Notes: a model not told the origin generated them from the letters alone. Counted from the stretch's first letter, positions 1-7,828 are shown. The stretch is 12,703 nt of DNA from Lachnospiraceae bacterium (GCA_017483425.1 JAFUWM010000128.1:1-12703), one strand, 5' to 3'. Numbers and translations are program-made.

Positions 1-943
1 CCACCCCGTCTTTCTGGTTGCAGAATATGTAGTACTTTCCTGCGGGGATCTGTAATGATCCTATGCTGTCTTTGCCGCGTTTTATTTCCTTACTTACATT
101 TACCGTACCTGTTGTATTTACGATTGTAATATTGATTAAATCCGTTGTATTATTCGCTGTCAGTGTTATCGCGCCGGCTTTGGCGGAAAATGAATAATAA
201 TCGACTGTATCGTTAACAGCAAACTGCCCCGTGATTTCGCTTCCCGTAGAGATAGGAAACGCAGTATTCATATTATCATTACGATTATCTTCAGTTTCTT
301 TGAAGGTTTCTTTGGCTGATGTAAAATGCCACGTGATATCTGTATCTTGAGCACCGTCATAAAAATCCCAAATCACAAAATAATACGATCCCCCGATCAG
401 ATTAATACCTTCCGTATAAGTGTTCCCACCTCCATCATAGTGGGTACGAAAGAGTTCGTTTCCGTTTGAATCGAAAACTGTCCGACAGGTGGTATCATTT
501 TTTACAACAAAAGTCTGGGTTATCTTTCCTGATGAGGGCAGATCCAGTTTATAGGTCACGGTACCCCCAGTATAGGTGTATGGAACATCAAACTGTCCCT
601 GTATCACATTTGTCCATCCGTTCAATCCTCCACCTAATCCGGCCGCATCGGCAACTGCATCATTGGACTCTTCCAAGGTTGTCTCTTCCGGCATAGCCTT
701 CTCATCGGACTCTTCCGAGGCTGTCTCCTCTGTCACAACCTTTTCATCAGACTCTTCCAAGGTTATTTGCTCTGCGGTAGTCTTTTCATCAGACTCTTCC
801 GATGTTGCTTGCTCTGTCACAACCTCTTCATCGGATCCTTCCAGTGATGATGCCAACACATCCCTCGTCGTTAAGGCCATCGGGATATTGCATAGCAGTA
901 CTACTGTAAGCGCCAGTGCCATAGCTTTCTTAATGTTTTTCAT
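1..943 (-). CDS. Secreted/surface protein with signal peptide, acidic repeats and PPC-like beta domains (3' part missing)
   Basis: Reading leftwards from the ATG at 943, the frame is open for 314 codons to the window edge. A strong AAGGAGG site (952-958) sits 8 nt upstream. The N-terminus is a signal peptide: MKNIKK, then a hydrophobic stretch to about residue 24, with likely cleavage near VLA-SS (residues 29-33). Residues 37-92 are four acidic 14-residue repeats (SDEK...EE type), probably a flexible linker. From about residue 105 come two similar beta-rich domains (about 108-202 and 215 onwards). The second has a 'GQF..ND.VDYYSF' pattern reminiscent of bacterial pre-peptidase C-terminal (PPC) domains in Lachnospiraceae surface proteins. 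No catalytic motif is visible before the cut, so it may be the N-terminal module of a larger adhesin, hydrolase or protease. Codon choice looks less ATA/AGG-rich than in the genes to its right. The frame and export signal are secure; the function is unknown. Confidence 0.85.
   Translation of the reverse strand, partial: MKNIKKAMALALTVVLLCNIPMALTTRDVLASSLEGSDEEVVTEQATSEESDEKTTAEQITLEESDEKVVTEETASEESDEKAMPEETTLEESNDAVADAAGLGGGLNGWTNVIQGQFDVPYTYTGGTVTYKLDLPSSGKITQTFVVKNDTTCRTVFDSNGNELFRTHYDGGGNTYTEGINLIGGSYYFVIWDFYDGAQDTDITWHFTSAKETFKETEDNRNDNMNTAFPISTGSEITGQFAVNDTVDYYSFSAKAGAITLTANNTTDLINITIVNTTGTVNVSKEIKRGKDSIGSLQIPAGKYYIFCNQKDGV
668..835 (-). repeat. Four tandem 42-bp repeats coding acidic 14-residue units
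   Basis: Read on the minus strand, residues 37-92 of the secreted protein break into four in-frame 14-residue units: SDEEVVTEQATSEE, SDEKTTAEQITLEE, SDEKVVTEETASEE and SDEKAMPEETTLEE, followed by a decayed start of a fifth (SND). At DNA level GAAGAGTCYGATGARAAG recurs every 42 bases. The units are imperfect, so they are not a very recent expansion. They probably form an extended, negatively charged spacer between the signal peptide and the folded domains. Confidence 0.85.
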
Positions 944-1027
944 CTAAGCCCCCTCCTTTAGCTCCATAGTTCTCTGATAAATATACTGTTAAAGTGCATG
1001 TCATATAGCATAAAGCATGACTTGTTG

Positions 1028-1057
1028 ATAATATCATGAAAATGATGGGGGGGTCAA
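1028..1057 (-). promoter_or_regulatory. Putative sigma-70/A promoter for the surface protein gene
   Basis: On the minus strand a -35 box TTGACC (1057-1052) and a -10 box TATTAT (1033-1028) are separated by 18 bases; each box matches the consensus at 5 of 6 positions. Transcription would begin near 1021, leaving a leader of about 78 nt before the ATG at 943. The C7 tract (1053-1047) covers the last two bases of the -35 box and the first part of the spacer, so its length would set promoter spacing. Confidence 0.5.
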
Positions 1058-1087
1058 ATGCACGCTCACAGGTCTCACAGGTTTCTC

Positions 1088-1130
1088 TGTTATAAATAAA
1101 AAAGCAAATATTTAGATAATGTGGTAAAAT
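1088..1130 (+). promoter_or_regulatory. Putative extended -10 promoter(s) for the mutase and glycan cluster
   Basis: Two extended -10 elements of the form TGnTATAAT are visible: TGTTATAAA at 1088-1096 and TGGTAAAAT at 1122-1130. No convincing -35 box lies 16-18 bases upstream of either, which is tolerable for extended -10 promoters. The second would start transcription near 1137, about 30 nt before the mutase start codon. The region is very AT-rich, so chance matches are possible. Confidence 0.35.
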
Positions 1131-1154
1131 ATAAAAGATTGTATTTTATTATAT

Positions 1155-1159
1155 GGAGG
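1155..1159 (+). promoter_or_regulatory. Ribosome binding site that fixes the mutase start at ATG 1169
   Basis: GGAGG lies 9 nt before ATG 1169. An in-frame GTG at 1121 would add 16 residues (VVKYKRLY...), but it has no ribosome binding site and overlaps the putative -10 box, so the shorter protein beginning MGYKES is preferred. Confidence 0.75.
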
Positions 1160-1168
1160 TATTTAAGC

Positions 1169-2860
1169 ATGGGATATAAGGAAAGCTATAACGAGTGGCT
1201 GAATGACCCTTACTTTGACGGGAAGACAAAGGAAGAGTTAAAGGGTATAGCGGATGATGAAAAGGAGATAGAGGAGCGGTTTTACAAGGAGCTTGAGTTC
1301 GGTACCGGGGGACTCAGGGGTATCATAGGCGCCGGGACAAACCGCATGAATATATACACTGTACGCAAAGCCTCACAGGGGCTTGCGAACTATATAATAA
1401 AGAATAACGGTCAGGATAAGGGTGTCGCGGTCGCTTATGACTGCAGGTTCATGTCCCCGGAGTTTGCGGATGTGACGGCGCTCTGCATGGCGGCTAACGG
1501 GATCAAGGCATATGTGTTTGATGCCCTGAGGCCTACTCCCGAGCTTTCATATGCCCTGAGAGAGCTTCACTGCATAGCAGGAGTCGTGGTAACGGCAAGT
1601 CACAATCCCCCCGAATACAACGGATATAAGGTCTACTGGGAGGATGGCGCGCAGGTTTCGGTGCCGAGGGATCAGGAAATAATAGATGAAGTAAATAAGG
1701 TTAAGATCACCGAAGCAAAGACAATGGATCTTGAGGAAGCGAAGTCGAAAGGACTCTATAATGTCATCGGCAGCGAGATAGATGATAAATATATAGCGGA
1801 GCTTAAAAAGCTTATAATCCATCCCGAGGTGATCGAAGAGATGGCGGATGATATAAAGATCGTTTATTCTCCTTTCCACGGCACGGGAAATGTGCCGGTC
1901 AGACGGATACTGAAGGAGCTTGGCTTCAAGCACGTATTTGTGGTTCCGGAGCAGGAGCTTCCGGATCCCAAGTTTACGACTCTTGATTATCCAAACCCCG
2001 AGGATCCGAAAGCATTCACGCTTGCGCTTAAGCTCGCTAAGGAAAAGGACGCGGATATCGTGCTTGCGACAGACCCTGACGCGGACAGGCTCGGAATATA
2101 CGCCAAGGATACAAAGACCGGTGAATATGTCTCGTTTACTGGAAATATGTCCGGGATGCTTATAGGTGAGTACAGGATAAGCGAGCAGAAAAAACTGGGA
2201 ACCCTGCCTGCAAACGGCGCTCTCGTAAAGACCATAGTAACGACAAATCTTGCGGATGCGATAGCCGAAAGCTATGGGATCAAGCTTATCGAGGTGCTTA
2301 CAGGCTTCAAGTACATCGGTGATCAGATAAAGAGATTTGAGCAGGACGGTTCGTATGAGTATGTATTCGGACTGGAAGAGTCATACGGATGTCTTGCCGG
2401 AACACACGCAAGGGACAAGGACGCGGTATGCGCCGTCATGTGTCTTGCGGAAGCGGCCGCTTTCTATAAAAAGAACGGGCTTACGCTCTGGGATCAGATG
2501 ATAAATATCTATGAGAAATACGGATACTACAGAGAGGGGATACACACTATAACGCTCAAAGGCATAGACGGAGCAGAGCAGATAAAAGCGATAATGGAAA
2601 AGATAAGGACGAATCCGCCAAAGGCTTTCGGAGACTTAAAGGTAAACAGGTTTGTTGACTATGATAAGGGACCGGAGGTGACAGGACTTCCTTATTCTGA
2701 TGTGCTGTACTTTGACCTTGAGAATGATTCGTGGTGCTGCGTGAGACCTTCGGGAACCGAACCCAAGATCAAGTTCTACATGGGAGTTAAAGGAACGAGC
2801 CTTGAGGATTCGGACAAGAAGCTTGAAGCGTTGAAGGAGGCAGTGGTCGCTATGGCGTAA
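1169..2860 (+). CDS. Phosphoglucomutase/phosphomannomutase (alpha-D-phosphohexomutase)
   Basis: A full-length 563-residue enzyme that interconverts hexose-6-phosphate and hexose-1-phosphate in the cytoplasm, feeding nucleotide-sugar synthesis. All four hallmark sites of the superfamily are present in order: the phosphoserine loop TASHNP (142-147, Ser144), the metal-binding loop DPDADR (302-307), the sugar-binding loop GLEESYG (401-407) and the phosphate-binding loop RPSGTEPK (526-533). The N-terminal 'ELEFGTGGLRG' is typical of the long PgcA-type mutases of Firmicutes, which run about 560-580 residues. Whether glucose or mannose is the main substrate cannot be read from the sequence. It heads the glycan run, and the next gene begins 19 nt downstream, so it plausibly supplies the precursor for the glycosyltransferases. 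It may equally serve the whole cell. Confidence 0.95.
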   Translation: MGYKESYNEWLNDPYFDGKTKEELKGIADDEKEIEERFYKELEFGTGGLRGIIGAGTNRMNIYTVRKASQGLANYIIKNNGQDKGVAVAYDCRFMSPEFADVTALCMAANGIKAYVFDALRPTPELSYALRELHCIAGVVVTASHNPPEYNGYKVYWEDGAQVSVPRDQEIIDEVNKVKITEAKTMDLEEAKSKGLYNVIGSEIDDKYIAELKKLIIHPEVIEEMADDIKIVYSPFHGTGNVPVRRILKELGFKHVFVVPEQELPDPKFTTLDYPNPEDPKAFTLALKLAKEKDADIVLATDPDADRLGIYAKDTKTGEYVSFTGNMSGMLIGEYRISEQKKLGTLPANGALVKTIVTTNLADAIAESYGIKLIEVLTGFKYIGDQIKRFEQDGSYEYVFGLEESYGCLAGTHARDKDAVCAVMCLAEAAAFYKKNGLTLWDQMINIYEKYGYYREGIHTITLKGIDGAEQIKAIMEKIRTNPPKAFGDLKVNRFVDYDKGPEVTGLPYSDVLYFDLENDSWCCVRPSGTEPKIKFYMGVKGTSLEDSDKKLEALKEAVVAMA

Positions 2861-2879
2861 GCCATACCTGCTCCCCAAA

Positions 2880-4109
2880 ATGAAGGGATTTGTAAAAAAG
2901 ACTACATCAGACAGGAGATTCTGGGCGGTGCTGTATGTGCTTATGGCGCTGCTTGGCATCATATCGATATACGAGGGGATAGCTAACGGCATAGTCTGGA
3001 GTCAGGATTTTCAGTATGACGCGGCGACAGCTCTGGTAAACGGTTATGATCCGTATGATATGAGCATGGATTTTGACGAATCCAGACTACCGGATATAGC
3101 TGGATTAAAGGGCTTTTACGAGTATTATGACGGACTCGGGACACCGCAGAAGATGGAAGCCAATCAGTTCCCTTCACTGCTTTATATATTGACGCCATAT
3201 ACCCTGCTGCCATACGGAGCGGCCCGTATCCTGTGGGTGGTTACGAATATATTATGCACTGCGGTCATCATATGGCTTTTGAAAAAGACATTTATGACGC
3301 AGGTGGACGAGAGACTGTACCCTGTTTTCATGCTGCTGATGCTTGCGGGTACACCCTGGAGGAATCAGATCGGGGTCGGACAGCATACGTTGTTTGCCGC
3401 CTCTTTTTTCCTGCTTGCGGTATATGTGTCAGATCAAAGAGATATAAAAGATGACACGGATACGGCGGGGAGCGGCATCAGAGCCGGGGGATCAGGGTGG
3501 CGCGTGGTGGCGTCGGGACTGCTGCTTTCGCTCAGTTATCTGAAATATACGGTGACGGCACCGCTTGCGCTGTATTTTATATATAAAAAGAAATGGAAAG
3601 CGTTCGTTATAAGCCTCGTGCCGCATATCCTGCTTACGGGGACGGCTTCGCTGATACTTCATGAGCCGTACACGGATATGCTCATAAAACCGCTAAGGGT
3701 AGCGTCCGCGCTTGCCGGAGAGGGCAGCATAGATATAGGGGCGCTGACGGGAGGCTCGCCGGCTGGACTTATAGTCACGGCTGCCGCGATGATATTCTTA
3801 TTTACCGTGGCGGTTATGATGCCGGAGGGGAATGATGAGCTTTTTATCTCGGTTGCGGCGCTTTTATCGCTTGTTATGACGTATCACAGGACGTATGACT
3901 TTTTTATCATGATAATCGTCTTTGGATACTTTGCGACAGGCAGGATGAAGACGGCGGAGATAATATACCTGATCACGACACTGGCTTTCTTTTTCGTGCT
4001 GAGGGTATTTCATGAAAATATTATAAGCCTCACGGTGAGCGGAGCGCTTTATTACGCTTGCGTGATATCTTTCGTAGTTGTAAGCATAGATAAGATCAGG
4101 AGGAGATGA
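2880..4109 (+). CDS. Multi-membrane GT-C glycosyltransferase, GT87/DUF2029-like
   Basis: A 409-residue polytopic membrane protein with roughly 9-11 hydrophobic segments (for example about 15-36, 99-112, 117-134, 147-156, 169-184, 208-234, 240-260, 296-314, 320-334, 339-352, 361-376 and 384-402). After the first segment, the loop 'SQDFQYDAATALVNGYDPYD' (41-60) and then 'NQFPSLLYILTPY' (95-107) match the layout of GT87 mannosyltransferases and DUF2029 proteins, where an acidic residue in the first outward loop is catalytic (D43 is the candidate). Such enzymes transfer a sugar from a polyprenyl-phosphate donor on the outer face of the membrane. The adjacent DPM1-like enzyme, coupled by a 1-nt overlap, could make that donor. 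There is no clear ribosome binding site before ATG 2880; the in-frame stop at 2832-2834 rules out a much earlier start. The sugar is unknown. Confidence 0.75.
   Translation: MKGFVKKTTSDRRFWAVLYVLMALLGIISIYEGIANGIVWSQDFQYDAATALVNGYDPYDMSMDFDESRLPDIAGLKGFYEYYDGLGTPQKMEANQFPSLLYILTPYTLLPYGAARILWVVTNILCTAVIIWLLKKTFMTQVDERLYPVFMLLMLAGTPWRNQIGVGQHTLFAASFFLLAVYVSDQRDIKDDTDTAGSGIRAGGSGWRVVASGLLLSLSYLKYTVTAPLALYFIYKKKWKAFVISLVPHILLTGTASLILHEPYTDMLIKPLRVASALAGEGSIDIGALTGGSPAGLIVTAAAMIFLFTVAVMMPEGNDELFISVAALLSLVMTYHRTYDFFIMIIVFGYFATGRMKTAEIIYLITTLAFFFVLRVFHENIISLTVSGALYYACVISFVVVSIDKIRRR
4098..4103 (+). promoter_or_regulatory. Ribosome binding site deciding between two adjacent ATGs
   Basis: AGGAGG at the end of the GT-C gene lies 2 nt before ATG 4106 and 5 nt before ATG 4109. 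The latter spacing is more usual, so translation probably starts at 4109, overlapping the upstream TGA (4107-4109) by one base. That arrangement suggests translational coupling. Confidence 0.6.
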
Positions 4110-4822
4110 TGGATAAGCTTTTTATAGTGATCCCTGCGTATAACGAGCAGGAAAACATAGAGGATATCGTAAGGAAATGGTATCCCAACGTGTTGCTTGG
4201 AGAGGAGGGGTCAAGGCTTGTCGTGATCGACGACGGCTCCAAGGATGATACCGGCGCCAAGCTTGAGCGCTTAAAGGCGGAATTCCCGCTGCTTGATGTA
4301 AGGCACAAGCAGAATTCAGGGCACGGACCGTCCATACTCGCCGGCTATAAATACGCCATAGACGAAGGCGCTGATTTTATTTTCCAGACGGATTCCGACG
4401 GACAGACGGAACCCGGAGAGTTTCCCGAATTCTGGGAGAACAGAAAAAAATATGAGATGATCGTAGGCTACAGGAAAGAACGCGGGGACGGGGTGGGAAG
4501 GATCGTGACATCCAGAGTTCTGAGACTGCTGATATTCCTGACTTTCCATGTGTATGTGAAGGATGCCAATACTCCTTTCAGGCTTATGAAGGGCTCTGTA
4601 CTGGAAAAAGAGATAAAGTATGTGCCCAAGGATTATTTCCTTACCAATGTACTGATCTCGGTGATATTTACCAAGAGACGTTACAGGGTGAAGTATCTTC
4701 CGATCACTTTCAGACCCAGACAGGGCGGGACGAACTCGATAGACCTCAGGAAGATCACGGGGATAGGACTGAAATCCGTAGGGGATTTTGTAAAGCTTAA
4801 CAGGATAATATCAAATCCGTAA
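4109..4822 (+). CDS. GT2 glycosyltransferase, DPM1/GtrB-like polyprenyl-phosphate sugar synthase
   Basis: A 237-residue GT-A fold enzyme (238 if ATG 4106 is used). The N-terminal 'LFIVIPAYNEQENI' (4-17), the nucleotide-binding 'VVIDDGSKDDT' (38-48) and the DxD-like 'TDSDGQ' (94-99, D95/D97) are all present. 'VKDANTPFRLM' (150-160) and 'FRPRQGGTNS' (201-210) correspond to the conserved second half of dolichyl/undecaprenyl-phosphate mannose or glucose synthases. No C-terminal membrane helices are present, as in DPM1 itself and unlike GtrB, which carries two. The expected reaction is NDP-sugar plus polyprenyl phosphate giving polyprenyl-phosphate-sugar on the cytoplasmic face. It is coupled to the preceding GT-C gene, a plausible user of the product. 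The sugar is not readable. Confidence 0.8.
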   Translation: MDKLFIVIPAYNEQENIEDIVRKWYPNVLLGEEGSRLVVIDDGSKDDTGAKLERLKAEFPLLDVRHKQNSGHGPSILAGYKYAIDEGADFIFQTDSDGQTEPGEFPEFWENRKKYEMIVGYRKERGDGVGRIVTSRVLRLLIFLTFHVYVKDANTPFRLMKGSVLEKEIKYVPKDYFLTNVLISVIFTKRRYRVKYLPITFRPRQGGTNSIDLRKITGIGLKSVGDFVKLNRIISNP

Positions 4823-4840
4823 TAATTAAGGAGAGCAGCT

Positions 4841-5626
4841 ATGAACAAACCTCGTATATTGCTTTTTATCCCGGCATATAATTGTGAGAAGCAGATAGTC
4901 CGGGTGTTGGGATCACTGGACAGCGGCGTAATGAAGTATATTGATGAGGTTATTGTTATAAATAACCGCAGCACCGACGGGACCGAGGACGCAGTCAGGG
5001 AATATATGCGGACGCATACGTATATGCCGGTGAGACTTTTCAGAAATAAAGATAATTACGGTCTTGGCGGCTCACATAAGGTGGCTTTTGATTATGCGAT
5101 GCATGAAGGATTTGACTATATCATAGTTCTTCACGGAGATGACCAGGGAAACATACACGATTTTCTGCCTGTACTTAAGAAAGAAATATACAGAGGCTAT
5201 GACTGTGTATTAGGAGCGAGATTCATGCTTCAGTCACATCTTGAGGGATACTCGCTTTTCAGGACGGTCGGAAACATAGTTTATAATTTTCTTTATGCCA
5301 TTGGAACCAGAATGAGGATATTTGATCTGGGCTCAGGGCTTAATATGTATGATGTAAACATCCTTAAGGATAAATTCTATCTGAAGTTTCCGGACAATCT
5401 GATGTTTAATTGTACGATGCTGCTTGCGGCTTCATATTATCATATGAATATGAGATTCTATCCTGTCTCATGGCGGGAAACAGACCAGGTTTCAAACGTG
5501 AAAATGGCTTCACAGTCGGTAAAGACACTGAGGCTTCTCTTTGATTACATGGATATGCCTACCCGTATCAGGGGCGAATACCGGGATATTCCCCGCACGA
5601 AATATGAATACGAAGAGGCTGATTGA
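4841..5626 (+). CDS. GT2 glycosyltransferase, DPM1-like
   Basis: A 261-residue GT-A enzyme with a clear AAGGAG site (4828-4833) 7 nt upstream. The fold opens with 'ILLFIPAYNCEKQIVRVL' (6-23), continues with 'VIVINNRSTDGT' (37-48) and 'NYGLGGSHKVAFDYA' (72-86), and places the metal/nucleotide site at 'LHGDDQGN' (97-104). The DDQ triad corresponds to the DADxQ region of DPM1-type synthases. 'LGARFM' and 'DLGSGLNMY' (124-129, 162-170) are typical of this subgroup's second half. No membrane segments are present. It either makes a second polyprenyl-phosphate sugar or transfers directly to a lipid-linked acceptor. It follows the other DPM1-like gene by 18 nt and overlaps the next. Confidence 0.8.
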   Translation: MNKPRILLFIPAYNCEKQIVRVLGSLDSGVMKYIDEVIVINNRSTDGTEDAVREYMRTHTYMPVRLFRNKDNYGLGGSHKVAFDYAMHEGFDYIIVLHGDDQGNIHDFLPVLKKEIYRGYDCVLGARFMLQSHLEGYSLFRTVGNIVYNFLYAIGTRMRIFDLGSGLNMYDVNILKDKFYLKFPDNLMFNCTMLLAASYYHMNMRFYPVSWRETDQVSNVKMASQSVKTLRLLFDYMDMPTRIRGEYRDIPRTKYEYEEAD

Positions 5627-6866
5627 TTATATACGCCGTAATGGTCCGGTGAGAACATGGTACGCCGTGAGACAGCATATCATGGACGGCAGGACGGACA
5701 GAGAATACGACAGGGAAATGAAAAGCCGCATAGTGGATGAGGGTCGGCTTGAAAGGCAGAGAAGAACAAAGTTTCCGTATGAGCCGCTGATATCCATCCT
5801 TGTACCGACCTATAAACCCGAGGACAGGTATTTCAGGGAGATGCTGAGATCCGTAAAGGCACAGACCTATGGGAATTACGAGCTGCTTTTGGGAAACGGC
5901 GGGGGGATATCTGAGAATACAAACGCCGCGTTGTCGGAAGCCAGGGGAGATTATATAGCGCTGCTTGATCAGGATGATGTAATTGAGCCCGATGCTCTTT
6001 TTCATATCGTGGAAGAAATCAATACAGGCGCCAGGCTTATATATACGGACGAAGATAAGTATGATACGGGGAAGGACAGATATTTAAGACCTTTCAGGAA
6101 GCCGGATTTTGACAGCGAGCTTTTGCGCTCCAATAACTATGTGTGCCATTTTCTTGCCGTAGAAAGCAGGCTGGCAAGAGAGGTCGGCGGATTCCGGAGT
6201 GAGTTTGACGGAGCCCAGGATCATGACTTCATACTCAGGTGCACCGCCAGACTTGAGAGATCACAGATAGCGCACATAGGACGTATACTTTATCATTGGA
6301 GGATACATACCGGATCTACTGCGGGTGATCCTGCGGAGAAGTCATATGCGCATACCGCGGGAAAGAGAGCTATAGAGGAAAGCTTAAAAGACCTGGGCAT
6401 CCGCTATGAGGTGACGGAGACAGAACACCGGGGGTTTTACCGTGTGGAATACAAAACAGAAGTAAAAGATGCTTCCATATATGAGATGCATCTGGGTGAC
6501 GGGATAATTGCGCTTGACCCTGAAAACGAGTCAAATATGAGAGCGTATCTCGAATCGAATCCGGATGTAGGGGCGATAGGCGGCAGGGTCATAGACCGTA
6601 AAGGGCGAATTATTTCCAATGGCTACAGAAGAGATGTGGAGGGTAATATAGCCCCGCTTTACCTTGGTAAGAATTATCGGCTTTCGGGAGAGTTTCATAT
6701 GGCTTCACTCAGACAGGAGGTCGACATAATATCAAATCAATGCGTGATGCTAAGGGCTAAATTAAAAGACTGTATGAGCTCGGATTCCGTAAAAATGAGC
6801 CGGCGTATACACGGTAAGGGTTACAGAATAGTAATGGATCCGCAGATGGTTTACATAAAGAAATAG
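5604..6866 (+). CDS. GT2 glycosyltransferase (rhamnosyltransferase-like) with remnant second domain
   Basis: A 420-residue protein starting at ATG 5604 inside the end of the previous gene (23-nt overlap). The frame is open back to 5541, but 'MNTKRLIDYIRRNGPVRTWY' is a familiar N-terminus for Lachnospiraceae glycan GT2 proteins, so the inner start is preferred; it has no clear ribosome binding site. Residues 62-270 are a complete GT2 domain: 'ISILVPTY' (63-70), 'LLDQDD' (120-125) as the metal site, and 'GAQDHDFILR' (203-212) as the catalytic base region. Residues 290-420 resemble only the second half of another GT2 domain: 'NPDVGAIGGRVIDRKGRIIS' (319-338), 'SNQCVMLRAKL' (377-387) and 'GKGYRIVMDPQMVYIKK' (404-420). 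Its nucleotide-binding start and acidic catalytic stretch are missing. It probably adds one sugar to a lipid-linked chain in the cytoplasm. Confidence 0.8.
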   Translation: MNTKRLIDYIRRNGPVRTWYAVRQHIMDGRTDREYDREMKSRIVDEGRLERQRRTKFPYEPLISILVPTYKPEDRYFREMLRSVKAQTYGNYELLLGNGGGISENTNAALSEARGDYIALLDQDDVIEPDALFHIVEEINTGARLIYTDEDKYDTGKDRYLRPFRKPDFDSELLRSNNYVCHFLAVESRLAREVGGFRSEFDGAQDHDFILRCTARLERSQIAHIGRILYHWRIHTGSTAGDPAEKSYAHTAGKRAIEESLKDLGIRYEVTETEHRGFYRVEYKTEVKDASIYEMHLGDGIIALDPENESNMRAYLESNPDVGAIGGRVIDRKGRIISNGYRRDVEGNIAPLYLGKNYRLSGEFHMASLRQEVDIISNQCVMLRAKLKDCMSSDSVKMSRRIHGKGYRIVMDPQMVYIKK

Positions 6867-6871
6867 GATAT

Positions 6872-7828
6872 ATGATCGAAGTCAGCATAATAATACCTAA
6901 TTATAACGGGGCAAACTTCATAAAGGAATGCATAGATTCTCTGAAAGCGCAAAGCTACAGGGACTATGAGATCATTGTTGTGGACAATGATTCAAAGGAC
7001 GGTTCGGCGGACATAGTAGAGAAAGAATATACAGATGTACTCTTAAAAAGACTTGACCAGAACTATGGATTTTCAAGAGCCGTAAACGAGGGCTTAAGGA
7101 TGTCTGAGGCTCCGTTTGTGCTGCTCTTAAATTCCGATACCAGAGTGGAAGAGGGTTTCGTGGAGGCTCTTGTTTCGGCGATAAAGGGTGATGAAAGTAT
7201 TTTTTCCGTAGCCTCGAAAATGATACAGATGAAAGAGCCCGCAAAGCTTGACGGCGCGGGAGATCTGTACTCGGCGTTCGGCTGGGCTTACGCGAGAGGC
7301 AAGGGCAGGAGCTCTTCGGGCTATACGAGACCTGCGCGTGTTTTTGCCGCCTGCGGGGGAGCCGCGATATACAGGAGGAGCATACTTGATGAGATAGGAT
7401 GGTTTGATGAGTTTCATTTTGCCTATCTCGAAGACACTGACATAGGATACAGAGCCCGCATTATGGGATATAAGAACATATACTGTCCCGGGGCGAAGGT
7501 ATATCATGTGGGGAGCGGGGTCACCGGAAGCAGATACAATGACTTCAAGATAAGGCTTTCAGCGAGAAACAACATGTATGTGATAATGAAGAACATGCCT
7601 GTGCTGCAGATCATCATAAATCTGCCGTTTTTACTTATCGGTTTTATGGTAAAGGCTCTGTTTTTCATTATGATAGGTCACGGCAGGGCGTACCTTTCCG
7701 GACTGAAGAGAGGATATATTCTCTGCAGGCAGGCAAGGAAATTTCCTTATTCATCAGTTAACCTGAAGAATTACTTTGTTATTCAGCTTGAACTGTGGCT
7801 GAACCTTTTCAGGAGATTGCCGGGGTAG
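6872..7828 (+). CDS. GT2 glycosyltransferase, WbbL-like (putative rhamnosyltransferase)
   Basis: A 318-residue enzyme with the full WbbL-type pattern: 'VSIIIPNYNGANFI' (4-17), 'IIVVDNDSKDGS' (34-45), 'NYGFSRAVNEG' (64-74), 'LLLNSDT' (84-90, the DxD equivalent), 'AACGGAAIYRR' (159-169) and 'WFDEFHFAYLEDTDIGYR' (177-194) containing the catalytic acid. Residues 243-268 are hydrophobic and could anchor it to the inner membrane face, as seen in related enzymes. ATG 6872 is 5 nt after the previous stop with only a weak AGGA upstream, so it is probably translationally coupled. The family often transfers rhamnose from dTDP-rhamnose, but the sugar cannot be fixed here and no dTDP-rhamnose genes are in view. 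Confidence 0.85.
   Translation: MIEVSIIIPNYNGANFIKECIDSLKAQSYRDYEIIVVDNDSKDGSADIVEKEYTDVLLKRLDQNYGFSRAVNEGLRMSEAPFVLLLNSDTRVEEGFVEALVSAIKGDESIFSVASKMIQMKEPAKLDGAGDLYSAFGWAYARGKGRSSSGYTRPARVFAACGGAAIYRRSILDEIGWFDEFHFAYLEDTDIGYRARIMGYKNIYCPGAKVYHVGSGVTGSRYNDFKIRLSARNNMYVIMKNMPVLQIIINLPFLLIGFMVKALFFIMIGHGRAYLSGLKRGYILCRQARKFPYSSVNLKNYFVIQLELWLNLFRRLPG

Larger units (their letters stand above)
944..1168. other. Divergent intergenic region
   Basis: This separates the minus-strand surface protein from the plus-strand glycan cluster. It holds a promoter for each direction (annotated separately) and a run of seven G (C on the minus strand) at 1047-1053. I see no additional ORF with a ribosome binding site, and no RNA gene. 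Confidence 0.6.

Noticed and set aside
576..947. 123-codon plus-strand frame rich in Ser/Asp (SSDSS repeats)
   Set aside because: The repeats are the antisense image of the acidic repeats in the minus-strand secreted protein, which has a signal peptide and a strong ribosome binding site.
1121..1168. N-terminal extension of the mutase from GTG 1121
   Set aside because: There is no ribosome binding site, it overlaps the likely -10 box, and the GGAGG at 1155-1159 points to ATG 1169.
944..1168. Riboswitch or tRNA in the intergenic region
   Set aside because: No conserved structured-RNA motif or cloverleaf is visible; only promoter-like AT-rich sequence and a G-run.
5541..5603. Upstream extension of the GT2 gene to ATG 5541
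   Set aside because: It would overlap the previous gene by 86 bases and adds residues unlike the family; the inner ATG 5604 gives a familiar N-terminus.
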